From the NCBI RefSeq assembly GCF_964275005.1, contig NC_092706.1:3291113-3355112 (forward strand): a stretch of DNA of 64,000 nt, given 5' to 3'. Positions 34,395 to 48,246 of the stretch are shown in pieces. Source of the stretch: Diadema setosum. Its lineage: Eukaryota > Echinodermata > Echinoidea > Diadematoida > Diadematidae. Under the pieces are notes generated by a model that saw only the letters and a program-made list of their open reading frames with translations, was not told the origin of the DNA and did not search any database. The position numbers and the translations under genes were made by a program. Within the stretch, counting starts at the first letter, position 1, and the number at the start of each line of letters is the position of its first letter.

Positions 34395-37084
34395 TATTTG
34401 CCTTGTAGTTACAGCTTAAACTTGCACCTATTTTGAAGCTAATTGTTCATGAACTTATGGTCTTGCTTGTGTGAATTTGCAGGTAAAATATCTCCATTTT
34501 TTTTTTTGAAGTCCTGCAGTTACGTTGTAGATAAAGATTAGTATGTATAAAAGAGAGTGCAAAGCACATGATGCCATGGTAACGGATGCGTCATGGTTCT
34601 ATGGCTAGTAATGGAGAGATTGCAGTGAGTTGTCATAGAGATATTTTCATACCAGTGTATAATTGGCCTGTATTGTAGGAGGACTGTGCAAGATGCCTCA
34701 AAACTTATTGCATGATGCATCATACTTTTTTTTCTCTTGGGATGAATTCACATAAATTGGAAAGAAGAAAGTGAAAATCAGTCTGCAGTGTAAAGAACTT
34801 GAAACAGTGTCAAGTTTCCATGGTAATTGTTGATGTATTGTGTACATCATACAGCACTGTTTGAATGTAAATTGTAGCATGACAGGGAAGATTTTGCTTG
34901 GTTGTCTTTAGGTGTGGATGAAGCATTGATTTGGATGGAGTTTTGTGACAGGGGTGTAGTGGGATAAAAGGGTGGGCTCAGAATGTGTGCAGTCGTGGGC
35001 CTTGTGACAAGACTACATGAGCACTGTCATGTACTGAATTAGTTCAATGATGGGACGGGCTGTTGAAGGTGATTCACGCTTCAACGGACAAATTGGGAAA
35101 TCTTGAAACCGTACCTTGCACATGCTGTGAAGAAGAAAGAAGATAATTAAACAACCTGTGCATGAACCTGTGCATTAACATGTGCTGCATGGAACATTAA
35201 TAACCAAGGCTGAGGCTGAGGTGTGTTTCCATCTTACTGCATAGTCAAGACCTTGTTTGCGGTATAGAATTTGACTTCATATTTTCTCAGGGCATGTGTG
35301 CATAGACATTGGCAATGTGTGTTCTTGGATGAAGTATTAACCACCTGTTGAGGACGAGCTGACTTTGTTATAACAGGCATTTCCCATCGACACCTGCCCA
35401 AAAACACCCTGGACTCGACCTCAATGGAAAGGAAAGGGGGGGGGGGGGGGAAACGAAACTGTTTTATTAGGGCATCTTAATAGCATTTATATGGATTTCT
35501 TCATTACTGCATAGGTGACAAGACTGCTGACCCATAACAAAACATCATAACTCTGTGGGATGTGTTGAAAATAACAAGAATAACAATGCAGACACAAAAA
35601 TTACTTCATGTGATATTGGAAGGCTCTATGTAATTATTGTAGGATGGAAATGTGTACCAAGATAAAATATTTGCATGTTCTTATGGCAGCATTTTTCCTA
35701 AAGCCAAAGATGAAAGCATTTTTATGATTCTGATTCTAACTTGGAATCCTGCAGAAGTACCTGAAACAAACAGCAATAGGCCAGAACTTCTCAAATTTTG
35801 TTTGCAATTTGTTAATTTAAGATGGATAGTTTGATTTTTTTTTCCTGGATTCCAATGAGTACTTTGTATATTCTGTTGGAAAAAAAAATGAAAATAAAAT
35901 TGGAATGGAATTGAATTGAAATTAAATTGAAGATTGACTTTTGGAATCTTTTACAACTCTAGAGCTTCCCATAGCATCTATCATCACTGGGTTGGACTCA
36001 CCTTTCTGGGATGTGAAATGGATTTTTATTAATTTCTTTGCACGTTTGTTTGCATTGTTTTCAATATTAACATTGCGATCTCTATTCTTTGGGTAAAAAC
36101 CCAAAGTACACTGTGACCTTGTTGGAAGATAATGTTGCTTGGGTTCACTGTTCACTAACTGACAGATAGGCATTTAGATGCTTGCAAGCATTAGGGTATA
36201 TCTGTTTTTTGTATGACTCTGAGTGATATGTATATTAGTGTCATGTTGATATTGTTGAATTGTTGATATTTGAGGAAAAAACAACAAAATCCTTGCCCAT
36301 GTAGTGGTCTTATTCCCATATGAATTACATGCAGGTGTACATGTATGTCTGTTTCTCGCCTAAATACGCTTTGTTTGATTTTTTTTTCTCTCTCTCTTTT
36401 TGGAGTTGTGCAAATGAAAATGTATTTCTCTCTATTTTCCCACTCATGTTACTATGTACTATGTCTACATTCAGTTGTATAATAAAGTGTATTTTGTAAA
36501 CAGAATGCAAATATTTGAAAAACCAACAGTTCTTGTGCCTAACTCTGAACTGTGTTCTCAGCATAATCAGAAGATGTGATTGCGTGCAGATGTGTAGTGT
36601 TGTATTCGTGTGTGCAGAATGATGTTGTTGCCTTTTTTTAGATAGGTATTGTGAACTTCTCAAGGAATATTTCAACAGAAATATGTAAAGGGACTATTAA
36701 CTTTATAAATAATTGCAGTTTTAACCAGTGCAATTTATTAATGTCACTACAAGTTTGTGGATATGAGAAAGACAATTAAAAAAAAAAAGCTTTCATCAAA
36801 CGAACAAATTCAATTATATCTAGATTTAACTACAATGTATAATATTTGGATACACTTGATTGAAGCATAGCTTGATGTCCGGGGAGATCAAAACTGCAAA
36901 TTGAAGAAACTCGCACCTTAAGTCACCTTAAGTCAGCTGTGATGACGTCATCACGTTTAAAGTAGTTCCGTCAAAATTGGCTCGATTTTCTTTACCGTCG
37001 ATTTACTGGAATTATCTTGATTTATAGTAGTTTTCCTCCAAAACCACTCAATTTTCATAAAAATTGTGTGGTCAACCTACTTTT
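34395..37084. other. No gene recognised
   Basis: AT-rich sequence with a G run at about 35438-35451. 36880-37084 is less AT-rich (GACGTCATCACG) and may belong to the adjacent repeat element. No supported exon. Confidence 0.4.
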
Positions 37085-38194
37085 TGTCCCCGCCGAACGA
37101 GTTCGAGCAGGGGACTATGAAACGGGCTCCGTACGTGTGTGTGTCCGTGTGTCCGTGTGTCCGTCCGTGCGTCCGTGCGTCCGTGTGTCCGTCCGTGCGT
37201 CCGTCCGTGCGTCCGTGTGTGATCAAAATGTTCAAAATGCTACTCCTTCGCCATTTCTAACCCGATTTTGATTCTGTTTGCTTTATATGATAGCACTACA
37301 TGGGAGCTTTGAAACTTCTATAAAGAATTTCAGTTGTGACCTTTGACCTTGACCTTTGACCTATATTGTACATTTTGCTTCAAAATGCTACTCCTTCGCC
37401 ATTTCTAACCCGATTTTGATTCCGTTTGCTTTATATGATGGCACTAGGTGAGGGCTTCAAAACTTCTACACAGAATTTTGACCTTTGACTTCTTTGACCT
37501 TTGACCTTGATTTTTTGCCTATATTGTACATTGGCTACAAAATGCTACTCCTTCGCCATTTCTAACCCGATTTCGATTCCGTTTGCTTTATATGATGGCA
37601 CTAGGTGAGGGCTTCAAAACTTCTACACAGAATTTTGACCTTTGACTTCTTTGACCTTTGACCTTGATTTTTGACCTAAATTGTACATTTTGCTACAAAA
37701 TGCTACTCCTTCGCCATTTGTAACCCGATTTCAATTCCGTTTGCTTTAAGTGATGGCACTTGGTGAGGGCTTCAAAACTTCTACACAGAATTTTGACCTT
37801 TGACTTCTTTGACCTCTGACCTTGATTTTTGACCTGTATTGTACATTTTGCTATTAAATGCTACTCCTTCGCCATTTCTAACCCGATTTCGATTCCGTTT
37901 GCTTTATGTGATGGCACTAGGTGAGGGCTTCAAAACTTCTACACAGAATTTTGTCCTTTGACTTCTTTGACCTTTGACCTTGATTTTTTACCTATATTGT
38001 ACATTGGCTACAAAATGCTACTCCTTCGCCATTTCTAACCCGATTTCGATTCCGTTTGCTTTATGTGATGGCACTAGGTGAGGGCTTCAAAACTTCTACA
38101 TAGAATTTTGACCTTTGACTTCATTGACCTTTGACCTTGATCTTTTTACCTATATTGTACATTTTGCTACTAAATGCTACTTCCGGCGGGGACA
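37085..38194. mobile_element. Inverted-repeat element with internal 158-bp minisatellite
   Basis: It is bounded by GTCCCCGCCG at the left and CGGCGGGGAC at the right. The left part has the palindrome CGAACGAGTTCG and a (GTCC/GTGC)n tract at 37136-37221. The rest is a tandem array. There is no transposase, and no clear target-site duplication. The real boundaries may be wider. Confidence 0.65.
37235..38172. repeat. Six tandem units of about 158 bp
   Basis: Units start at AAATGCTAC words at 37235, 37383, 37540, 37698, 37856 and 38013, with a final partial start at 38172. Spacing is 148, 157, 158, 158, 157 and 159. Each contains TTCGCCATTTCTAACCCGAT, GTTTGCTTTATATGATGGCA and TTTGACCTTTGACCTTGA-type sequence. 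The last is a DR1 arrangement of the nuclear-receptor half-site AGGTCA on the - strand. Confidence 0.95.
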
Positions 38195-38199
38195 TATAT

Positions 38200-39026
38200 T
38201 ACGCACCGCGTAATTTCTACTTTTCCTTGTTTTTCAACGGCCGATCTGTTCCCGGGCTTTTTTTGGGGCCCCAAAGTGTTGGGATGTTTCGTCAATCAAT
38301 TTGTTTCTCTCTTTGGGCGAATGATGCTTCCGTTCATGGAACGACCCTTATCACTTATGTAGTGCAAGATTGTGTACAGCTAGCGCTCACTGGATCTTGT
38401 CCAACGCACAAGATGGCTTGAAATCCATGCGAAGTACTTTCCATTTTTTTTTTTTTAATTCAAATAGATATAACGATCTTGTACTCCTTGATATAAACCA
38501 TGTCATGTTCACTTCGGGACACGAGATGAATCGGCAGTAACTGTGTCCTCAAACTGCCTGTAAAGTTGGCCTCCAAACCTCACACCTCCCAGGCACAATT
38601 TGACTGTCTCTCTTTCTTTTCTTTGTTTCTTTGCTTTCTTTTTTCTTTCTTTTTACTGTCCCTCTCTCTTCCTCTCTCTCTCTCTCTCGCTCTCCCTCTC
38701 TGCCACTCTACTTTCTTCTCTTCCTCTTGATATGTTTTCATGAAAATTCCACTCGATATGACAGGGATTTTATCTGTCAGCATTTTATTGCTCAGTTAAA
38801 TATACATAAAATATGCTTCCATTTTGTTTTCATTACAAAAAGACCTCTTACATATACAATTTATTCATATTTTACAGCCATACACAAAAGAGGCCAGTAG
38901 GCAGTTAGAATGTCAGTATCAAAGTTTAAATGGCCCGAGTACATCTAACTTCTTTGAAGAGCAACTCCAAACTGTATTTTTATTTTAAAAATATTCTAGT
39001 GGTGTTTACTGAAGTTATATTTTGGC

Positions 39027-39058
<32 letters not shown>

Positions 39059-41100
39059 GCTTTGATCGTCTTAATTTTATGTATGATTTGTTTTTGAAAA
39101 TCGATAAAACACATAAAGAAAGAAAAAAAAGTTATATTTTGGCAGTCACCGATCCATATAGACTTTAAACAGTAGATTCGTGTTAACTTGGGTCTCCACA
39201 CTAACTTTTCTTTCTTTTCTTTTCTTTCTTCTTTTTTTTTTCTCTTCTGATGGTTTGTTCTGGCCACTAATTACCACCTGAGATTTGGGTGGCCCGAAAT
39301 TGAAATGAAAATCATTAATATGCCCCATCAGGCATAAGAAAAAAAATAACCTTTTTTTTTTTTTTTTTAAAGTTTGGTGGCCATAATATAGGGGCCTACA
39401 TCTATATTAGTGACTATGGGCCACCAGTTAATGTCGGGCTATGAATAACCAACTGTCAGTGGGAATAATGATAAAACATATAAAGTATTGTATACAGCAT
39501 GGACTCTATTATATACAAATCAAAATGCGCATGAAAAGTTTGGCTTGCAGCAAATCCTCATCGTTTATCACCAGTAATTTTAGTGCCTCTATAAATGCTT
39601 TAACTTGTGGCTTCTTGTGGACTGTCGTGGTATCTCAAAATTTCGCCTCATTCCTCATTTATTTCTTTCACAATTTCCAGGAAAATTTTCTTGTACGTAG
39701 TAGTTCGATTTTTATGTTAGTTTCACAGTCATTCTGAATCCAGAGTCAAGTTACACTTTAAGTTAAGGAAAAACAGCGGATACTGCAAACACACCCTCTC
39801 GAACCACAGCCGCCGAAAAAAAACAGGGTGCGGTCAGTATCCCCAAGGAGGTGGTAAGCATACCGGTAAGCACTGATCACTTAAAGAGATCAGTCAGTCG
39901 TGGTGGTTAAGCCTCGTTCTTCTCTTGACTTGAACCAGTCGCTATGTAGGTACATGTAGATCATTCTTGGTGAATTGTAGTGAGAGTATTATGCAGCGAC
40001 GTTAAACGGATGGTAGTAGAAGTCACGTGGCTCGCGGGATTTTCATCCCTAGGGTGTCTGTGACAGGAGAAAATGAACACGAAAGAATCAGTTTGCAGGT
40101 GTGATTCAGTATAGTATCATTCTTGTCACTTAGTCATCGGGGATCCGACAACAATATTGTTAGGATGAGATGATTATAATATATCTATATATGTTTGTAT
40201 AGAAACACAAACAGATGTTATAAGTTGGTTTCCGTGCTCATTCTTGCACACATCAATGGGTTACACCATTTTTTTAACCCTCTTTACTGGACCAGCAGTG
40301 CTAAGCTTGAAATGCCGATGAAACACAAACAACCTGCATTGTACATTCGGTACATTCGGTATTGAATGTGTTAATCAGAGGGAAGACGCTGGCTTTGTCG
40401 GAATACTTGTACCATGGAAGTCCATACTTAGCACCAACGAAACTGAACAGTGAAAAAACTCCCTGTGCGCAATTCATAGGGCGCCCTCAACTGGGTCATG
40501 ACACTGATCTTTTTAAAGAGCTAAGGAGTGGGTCAAAATGATCAGTCGCATATTTACAATTCTTACACCTTATTGGTCAAATTAGAATGACTGTTGGTTG
40601 ATCATCAAAAGGACCTTATTACAAAACGAACTGTGATTAACGGATCTTAGATTGGTGTCGGTATAGGCCCACATAATTATAATCGATACAAACGCAATGG
40701 ATACTTAAAAATGTAAGCCGAACAAACTTCAGATCACACATATCTCGATTGTAACAGGGTCCCTAACTGTTTTAGTTGTAATCATTACGTTATAGTCATT
40801 CTGATTCCATTTGCAAAGATATGAAACGAGAATGTATTCGGAGCAGCAACTAAATACCGTGTGGGTTTGTGTGTTTGGCTGTGCGTGACAACTATCTATG
40901 ATTATGACATTGTGCATGCTCGCTGTGTTTCTACATTATTGACTATTTTAAACTGGTTCATGCGATTTGATTCGTGTCAAACAGAATGGACGAGGGCAGA
41001 ATATAACAATATTACGTGGGATCGCGATCTGTCTGGAGTGTCTTTCCCACGAAATAAGACCTTCTGAGGTCTTCATGGTACAATGGCAGCCCTCATATTA
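38200..41100. other. No exon recognised; possible 3' continuation of LDLa gene
   Basis: T- and CT-rich sequence (38620-38720 pyrimidine-rich; (TTTTG)n about 39030; T run about 39350). I searched the - strand for the second half of the sixth LDLa repeat and did not find one. An acceptor-like CTCCTGTCACAG at about 40055 (-) would add only two codons before a stop. Confidence 0.35.
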
Positions 41101-41105
41101 TTTAC

Positions 41106-41176
41106 CTTCAGACTGTTGTGCACGCAGACACCTTTGACCTTGTTCAGTGTAAACTCGTCGGGACATGAATAGAACT
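41106..41176 (-). CDS. LDLa gene exon 9: start of a sixth LDLa repeat
   Basis: 71 bases, phase 1 in, phase 0 out. Encodes EFYSCPDEFTLNKVKGVCVH, then NSLK. Acceptor TTCTCTCTTCAG, donor AAG/GTAAAT. This is the first half of an LDLa repeat; the matching C-terminal half was not found to the left. Confidence 0.65.
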
Positions 41177-41806
41177 CTGAAGAGAGAATAAAAAAATGTA
41201 CACATTATATCTAGGTTGTGGGAGATATAATAATGGGAGACTTTTGGAACCTGTAGATAGAGTCAAAGCGTTAACAATTGACATTTGTGCACTATTTTGG
41301 CTTGATCTAGAAAAAACAAAAACTGCACTGAAGCATACAAATGTTATGAACACTATGCCCCTCACGGGCAAGGTATAGGTGTTGGGTACCTGTAATCACT
41401 TCTTTAATATCTTGATGAATTGAGTGAAAAGGCCTTGGTGTAAAATGTGTATGTCATTCTAGATATCGGTTGCTCTTGACCTAGACTGCTGAAAGAAGTG
41501 ATTTCAGGAAAGGACAAATTACTTGAATTTCAACTCTTTTTGGTTCTAACAATGTAAAAATTATGACTTTTTGCTTTTTTTAAACCTTCTGATCAATCTT
41601 TTCATGGATAATGTTTGTTTTTGCTTCTGGTTACAAGGAATGTTGCAAAACCTATATTGTAATTTTTTATCATTATTGTTACTGTCAAAATTGAATATTG
41701 CTTGATAGGTTTACTCGTTAATATGATGATGATGATTATTGTTATCATTATTATTATAATTGTTGTTATTATCATTATTATTATTATTGTTGTTACTATC
41801 ACTATC

Positions 41807-41892
<86 letters not shown>

Positions 41893-43178
41893 CTTCATTA
41901 TTATTATTATTATTTTCATGTGAAGGCACAATATTGTACTATTAAAATGAATGTATAACCTTGTCTGTGAGCATACCTGCTGTACATCCACGTTCATCGA
42001 TACCACTCCGACAATCCGGAGTTTCGTCGCAGAGGGCAGACTTTATCATACAGATTCCGTCACACGCAAACATGCCAAAGGCTTCGCAGTCCCTTTGGCT
42101 TCGATCTGCACCGAAGAAGTTGAAAGGTTTTTGATCATCAAAACACGAAAGGACATGCAGCTAGATTCCCATTAAGGGGAACATCACTGTATTCAGTTAA
42201 AGGATGAGATTCTGTGATTGCCAAGACACCCATTTCGGGTGCTGTTCGTTATTCCGAAGGTTCGCTTTTCCGAAGGTTCGTTATTCCGGAGGGTCGTTAA
42301 TTTATATTACGCAAACACAAATTCCCTATACCTAGATGTTCGTTAATCCGAAAATGAAAAAGGGTTCGAACATCTATGGCGTTATTCCGAAGGTTCGTTA
42401 TTCCGAAGATTCGTTAATCTGAAAATGAAATTCGGAACAATGAACCTTCGGAATAACGAATCTTCGGACTAAAGAGCCTTCGGAATAACGAACCTTCGGA
42501 ATAACGAGCTGTAACCGGAGGAGAAAACAAAGAGTGAACATATTCAAAATACTGTGAAATTTTGGTTACAGCTCCTTATTCAGTATTTTGAATATGTTCA
42601 CTCTTTGTTTTGTCCTCCTCCTCCTCCTTCTCCTCGTGTCCCTTCTTCTTCTTCCTCTTTTCCTTCCTCTTTTCTTCTTCTTCTTCTTCTCCTTCATCTT
42701 TTTTCCTTCTGCAGTTTCTCTACAGCTTTCTGAAAGGAGAGGATCTGTCTGAACATGTACTTTGTAGTTAGTAGATATTATACTTCATGGCCTTTCTGCA
42801 TTAATTTGTTTTCCGGGTTTGTTGTATCGACTTAAAACTTGTCCCACGTATCGAAAATCGAAGTTCTCTTACCGCAATGATTCCCTTCGTCCGAACCGTC
42901 CCGACAGTTTGTAAACGCGTTACAGAATAATTCGTTCTTCACGCATTGCAGTCCGTCCGCGCATTTAGAGAACCCATCCGGACACGGATTTGTACATCTG
43001 TTCAAACAAGAGTGGATAAGATATAGCCGAATTAGATTACAACATGAAATTGTAATCATGGGATAAACATGATGATGGAGCTGCAGCTACGCTTGCTATA
43101 CTACTGATAGCAATAATAATTCTCTACTGCTGCTGCTACTACTATCCACTACTACTACTACTACTACTGCTACTATTA

Positions 43179-43238
<60 letters not shown>

Positions 43239-43251
43239 TTACTACTACTAT

Positions 43252-43301
<50 letters not shown>

Positions 43302-43387
43302 TACTACTGCTACTACTACTACTATTACTACTACTACTACAACTACAACTACTACTACTACTACTACTGCTACTACTACTACTACTA

Positions 43388-43470
<83 letters not shown>

Positions 43471-45149
43471 TTACTATATACTAACACGTAACTACTAAAT
43501 ACCACCACAACCACTACATAATGTTACTATTCTCCTGTTGCTTCTAGCGCTTCTGCTGGTATTATATCATGCAACTTTTATTGCTCTGGGTTTTTGTTTT
43601 TTCATAGATCCTTTTACTTCCATTCCTCTTCCTTCTCATCCTATTACAAAGGGATACTGCCTACTTCACTGTCATCACAGATTGTAGGATAACTATAGCG
43701 CCATTTTAACTCATCATTTCTGCCATAAATTTCGGCCGTTATCAAAACGTTATCATGGCTATTGATATCAATGATAACAGAAAAATTGCAGTTGTGATGC
43801 TCCGCATAAAAAGTAAATAAATAGATAAATCAATAAACGAGGTGTTTAGAAAACAAAGGGCAGACTTTGTATAAAGATGAGGAAGCTACTCATGTTCATT
43901 TACGTAAATCATAAAAGAAGTATTTTCCATGTTTAAAACGATTTTTAAATGAAGAAAAACAGCTATGAATATGGTAGAATCACATCAGCAGCCAGCTCTA
44001 GAAATATACATGAATTCAAATACACCAGTATCTTAAAGCCCGTTTCTCATCATACATTTTTCGTCTTTCTTTTGTTGCCATGGCAACAGCATCCTCACCT
44101 CTCCGATGTTTCGTCACTATTGTCGTCACAGTCCCGAACCCCGTCACAGAAATCTTCGATCTCCAGATATTTTCGGTCCCCATAAGACCCGATGCAAGTC
44201 ACTGTCACAAAATCAATCGGATAATACATGAACTTCAGTATAACGTCATCACTCTTTCACAGGCATTCACATTCACTTGAGTTGTCTGTATACAGCTATT
44301 GTTTATCAGATTGTATGTTATCCTTAGATTGCGCTGGACCTGTCGTAGAATATAAAGTTAAATTTTGTACCTTCAATTGATGGAAAAACATGTTTTTGCT
44401 CATTTAATTGTGTGAGGATACAATAAGCTTTCTCGTAGTTGCACGGGTCCCATTGTCAGGCGCTAACTAATCGTCGTAAATTGTTTACTGTTGTGCGTAC
44501 ATGAAGATTTGACTTGCAACCAACATAATGAATCCCCCCTTCCTCATCCCTACGGAAAACACATTTTGATTTGCATACATATTCTTTACTGCGATTTGTC
44601 GATCCATACCGGCCAGGTTTAGCCTTTTGACAAGGCCCTTTCCCTATGTGTGGACAAGCGAACCCCATACGGCCTTCTGTCACACTCGGCTGGGGTCGCT
44701 TCGCGCAAGAGGCCTTGTCAAAAGGCTAGGTTAGGTTTAACGTAATTGAACCTTCACCCAGAGTCCTGACACTGTGAGCTTTATGAGTTCTGCCAGTTTT
44801 TCGAATGTATAAAGATCATTTACTCAGAGCTTGTAGATTTACGTTTCCTTGTTGTGACCACAAAGATCACATAACTTGCAAGACAATGCATTCAGTGAAA
44901 CTTGGTACGGCCAATCATTATCTCGTTTATACATGCTCTTCGTCATGCAATGCGGAACTGAGCGTTAATGCTTCCGTTTCTCGTTTCGAAATAATCAGAA
45001 GTAGTGTAAAGTGACCCAACCTCCACTTTCCACTCCACGCTGAAATGAAATTGAAAACAAAGTGCTATCCACCGGTCTCGAAATTAGAAATGCAGAAAAC
45101 TACTTTAGCATGATTTAATGCGGGGTGACACAGTGAAATAAAGGAAAAA

Positions 45150-45188
<39 letters not shown>

Positions 45189-48100
45189 CTTTCTCTTTAA
45201 CCCTACCACATCGAGTTACGGTCTATCTTCCTAGCCTTCTTATTAATAGCACACTCAGATCCACTTAGTGCTGGGTTAAAACTACTTACAGCAGTTCTTC
45301 TCGTCTGCCCCATTGTAACAATGGAAGATTCCATCACACAAGTCGGTGTCCCGGATGCACTGAGACGACCGCCCACATTTGATGAATCCTGCAGGACATT
45401 GCCTGTCCTGCCCTGTACGTCGGAGAGATGATAAATAGGCATGATTTACCATTTACAGATGAAACAAAACCCCAATTTTAGTGCTTCAAAATAGTTCTTA
45501 AATGTTAGTTAGGAATATAAACGACCAATGTAAAAATGTTAATCAGTATAATCAATGTTAAGTAGTGTTTATAGAAAATATTGATTGTGAACATTAGTTA
45601 TAGTAAAATTGTTTCGAGAATAAACCGTCTCTATATACAGTTAAGGTTCATAGAGATAATAGTGAAATTTCCTAATATTTCAGGCTCTACTGAAATTTTT
45701 TTATATGGCAGGATGTTTTTTTAATACAACTGACCTACACATATGCATCAAAAATAAATGTGATAACTCGAACATTTCTTTATATCACTGCTCCTAATGG
45801 TAAACAGTACCAATTAGATCTTGTCGAACCTAATGGGACAGTAATCCCAGTCTTAGAATTTCAAGCAAACGTCTTGATAATAATGATATCTGAAAATGAT
45901 TCAGTGCGCTGCTGGAAAGATTCCAAGAGGAAACTTGTCAGGCATTTTCAACATCACCAGTCCTCTTATATTCTAATTTGTTCGTTATTCTAGACGTATT
46001 TATACCTGTTTCATTAAAGGCTGTAAAACTTTGAAATTCGAGTGCTTTCTCAGAGTTTGTCCCATTTTAACGCACCTGTCACAGCTTAGCTCCGTTTGAT
46101 TCATTTCATTTTTTTGTCATCAAAATTGAAGATGGAGTACAAATTTGTTTTAAAACCGAGAGAATACTCACTACAGATATCTTGGCTTTCGTCGGATCCG
46201 TCAGGGCAATCGAACATGGTGTCGCACACTGTGTCTGGCAACACGCACTGACTCCCGTCTGCGCATGCGTAGCGACCTCCTGAACACTTTCTTCCTACTT
46301 AAAGAAACAAAAACAAAAACAAAACAAAACATCATGAAAAAACCCAAACATGCGTCATTCATAGCTAGGTTAAGAAAAGGAACCAAAACACTTGGCTACA
46401 AGAAAACCCAAACTGTTAAGTTGTTCAATATCTCGAAAATTATATATATCATGAAAGAAAGCACCAAAGAGGTTAGTAATCGAAGAATGCACTTACTAGC
46501 CTGTTTGATACTTCGTTTATTTAAACATGCGCCCCCCCCCCCCAAAAAAAAAAAAAATTGTATTTAAAGGCTGTTTTAATCATATATAATATAATTTTAT
46601 ATCTAAACCTTCAGAGAGGAAATTAAATCGTTTTTTTATGGACTGGCAGATGGAATCAGGATTATTATTATTATTATTATTATTATTTTTATTTTTTTTT
46701 GCAAATTAAAGAGCAATAATGTCATCTTTGACGTACCTTGCAAAAGATTGTATTACAGCTTCTACATGTTTATAAGTTTATCGATGAATATATGATTGCA
46801 AACACGCTTTGGATATTTGATATTACATGACCTACGAAGGAATTAGCTGATGGCAATAGCTTGTAATACATCTGTGAGCACGTACTGTGCATGGTGTGGC
46901 TATCCTTTTAGATTACTTGAGTCACGCTTGAATCTTCGAATCTTGTCACAAGTTATGCAAACCTTAAACAACGCTACAATATCTTTTTAAATCTTTTTAT
47001 TTCATTTTTTTTTTACCTGGTGATGGTTTGGCCGTTTGCATGTCCGGACCAACCTCTGCAATTTCCGTGGATCCAAGAATCGTCGGATATGGCGTTGAGA
47101 AGACAAACGTTGGTTCTACGCAAGGAGGCAGATAAGAAATAAATTACCTGACATAATCTGCACTCTTGATGTTAAGGAGCCATTGTTCTCATGATAATTA
47201 TTCGTGGCATGTGTTTTCATTGGGTTATAATGTCATAATTTGTTGTACTGTTCCTTGAAGGGATTGGGCCCACGCTCAAAATATCTCTGGATGTCCTTCT
47301 GAAGCATGGGATGAAATGTGGTCGGGGTATGATAATCCACTTTTGTTTTGACAGGTACAGCCACGTGATTCTCATCTGTTGTAATGACATAGATTTTGAA
47401 ATCGCTGGAAGTGTGTTTAAAGTTCAACGGATGAGACTCACGGTATCTCGCATCCTGCTCGCCTCCATCACTACACAATTGAGGCAGGTAGCCAACATAG
47501 CGGTGATGCAATCCTAGTAGACGTAGATCGAATCTGATACTTCAACGTCAGATTTCACAGCCATCACTTTTTCTTTTTGTCTATTTTTTCTCTCTTTTTT
47601 TAGTCAAATATCATCTGCGAGGATAATCATGCCAAGTGAATGATAACATGATAATGTACACTTTTCCTCCCTGTCCTCTTTTTTTAATACTATTTCTATT
47701 ATATTTTATTACTATTATATATATTATATTTTAATACTTATATTTTAATACTTATATTTTAATACTATTTCTATTCTACTATTTCTATTACAACATCACT
47801 ACTACTACTACTACTACTACTGAGGCCTCCATCCATTTCAAGCTTAATCGCTTATGATGGTGGTGTCCTGCATTCATTGATCTCTGTTGTTTACTGAAAA
47901 AAATACTGTATATCTTATTTTATGTTTCTGTGTATCTACATTGCTCAATGCAATCACCTATGTGTATCTATTTACTGTTATCGATTTATTTCACTGCACC
48001 TGTTATTCTTTGTTCTTTGTACTTTTTGAAGTTTGTATTCAAATTGCATCTGATTGAATGCAGAAATAAAAACAAACAAACAAACAAACAAACAAACAAA

Positions 48101-48205
48101 CAAACATCACTACTACGACTACTGCTATTATACTACTGCTCTTATAAATATCATTGTTATTACTACACTACTACTATCACGACTACGTCTACGTCTACTG
48201 CTACG

Positions 48206-48246
<41 letters not shown>

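Noticed and set aside
37017-37271. 84-codon ORF rich in Val, Arg, Ser and Cys
   Set aside because: It is produced by the (GTCC/GTGC)n tract at the start of the 158-bp repeat element.
37235-38172. CRISPR-like array
   Set aside because: The units are about 158 bp, similar throughout and without unique spacers; this is a minisatellite in a eukaryotic setting.
40021-40056. Exon 10 of the LDLa gene on the - strand after acceptor TTTCTCCTGTCACAG
   Set aside because: In the required phase it reads only two residues before a stop and does not complete the sixth LDLa repeat, so it is not supported.
41602-42006. 134-codon and nearby ORFs rich in Ile, Asn or Leu
   Set aside because: They are translations of the (ATT)n microsatellite, open in all frames because the repeat lacks stops.
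43299-43514. Poly-Ser/poly-Val ORF
   Set aside because: Translation of the (CTA)n microsatellite; it lies between LDLa exons with no splice signals of its own.
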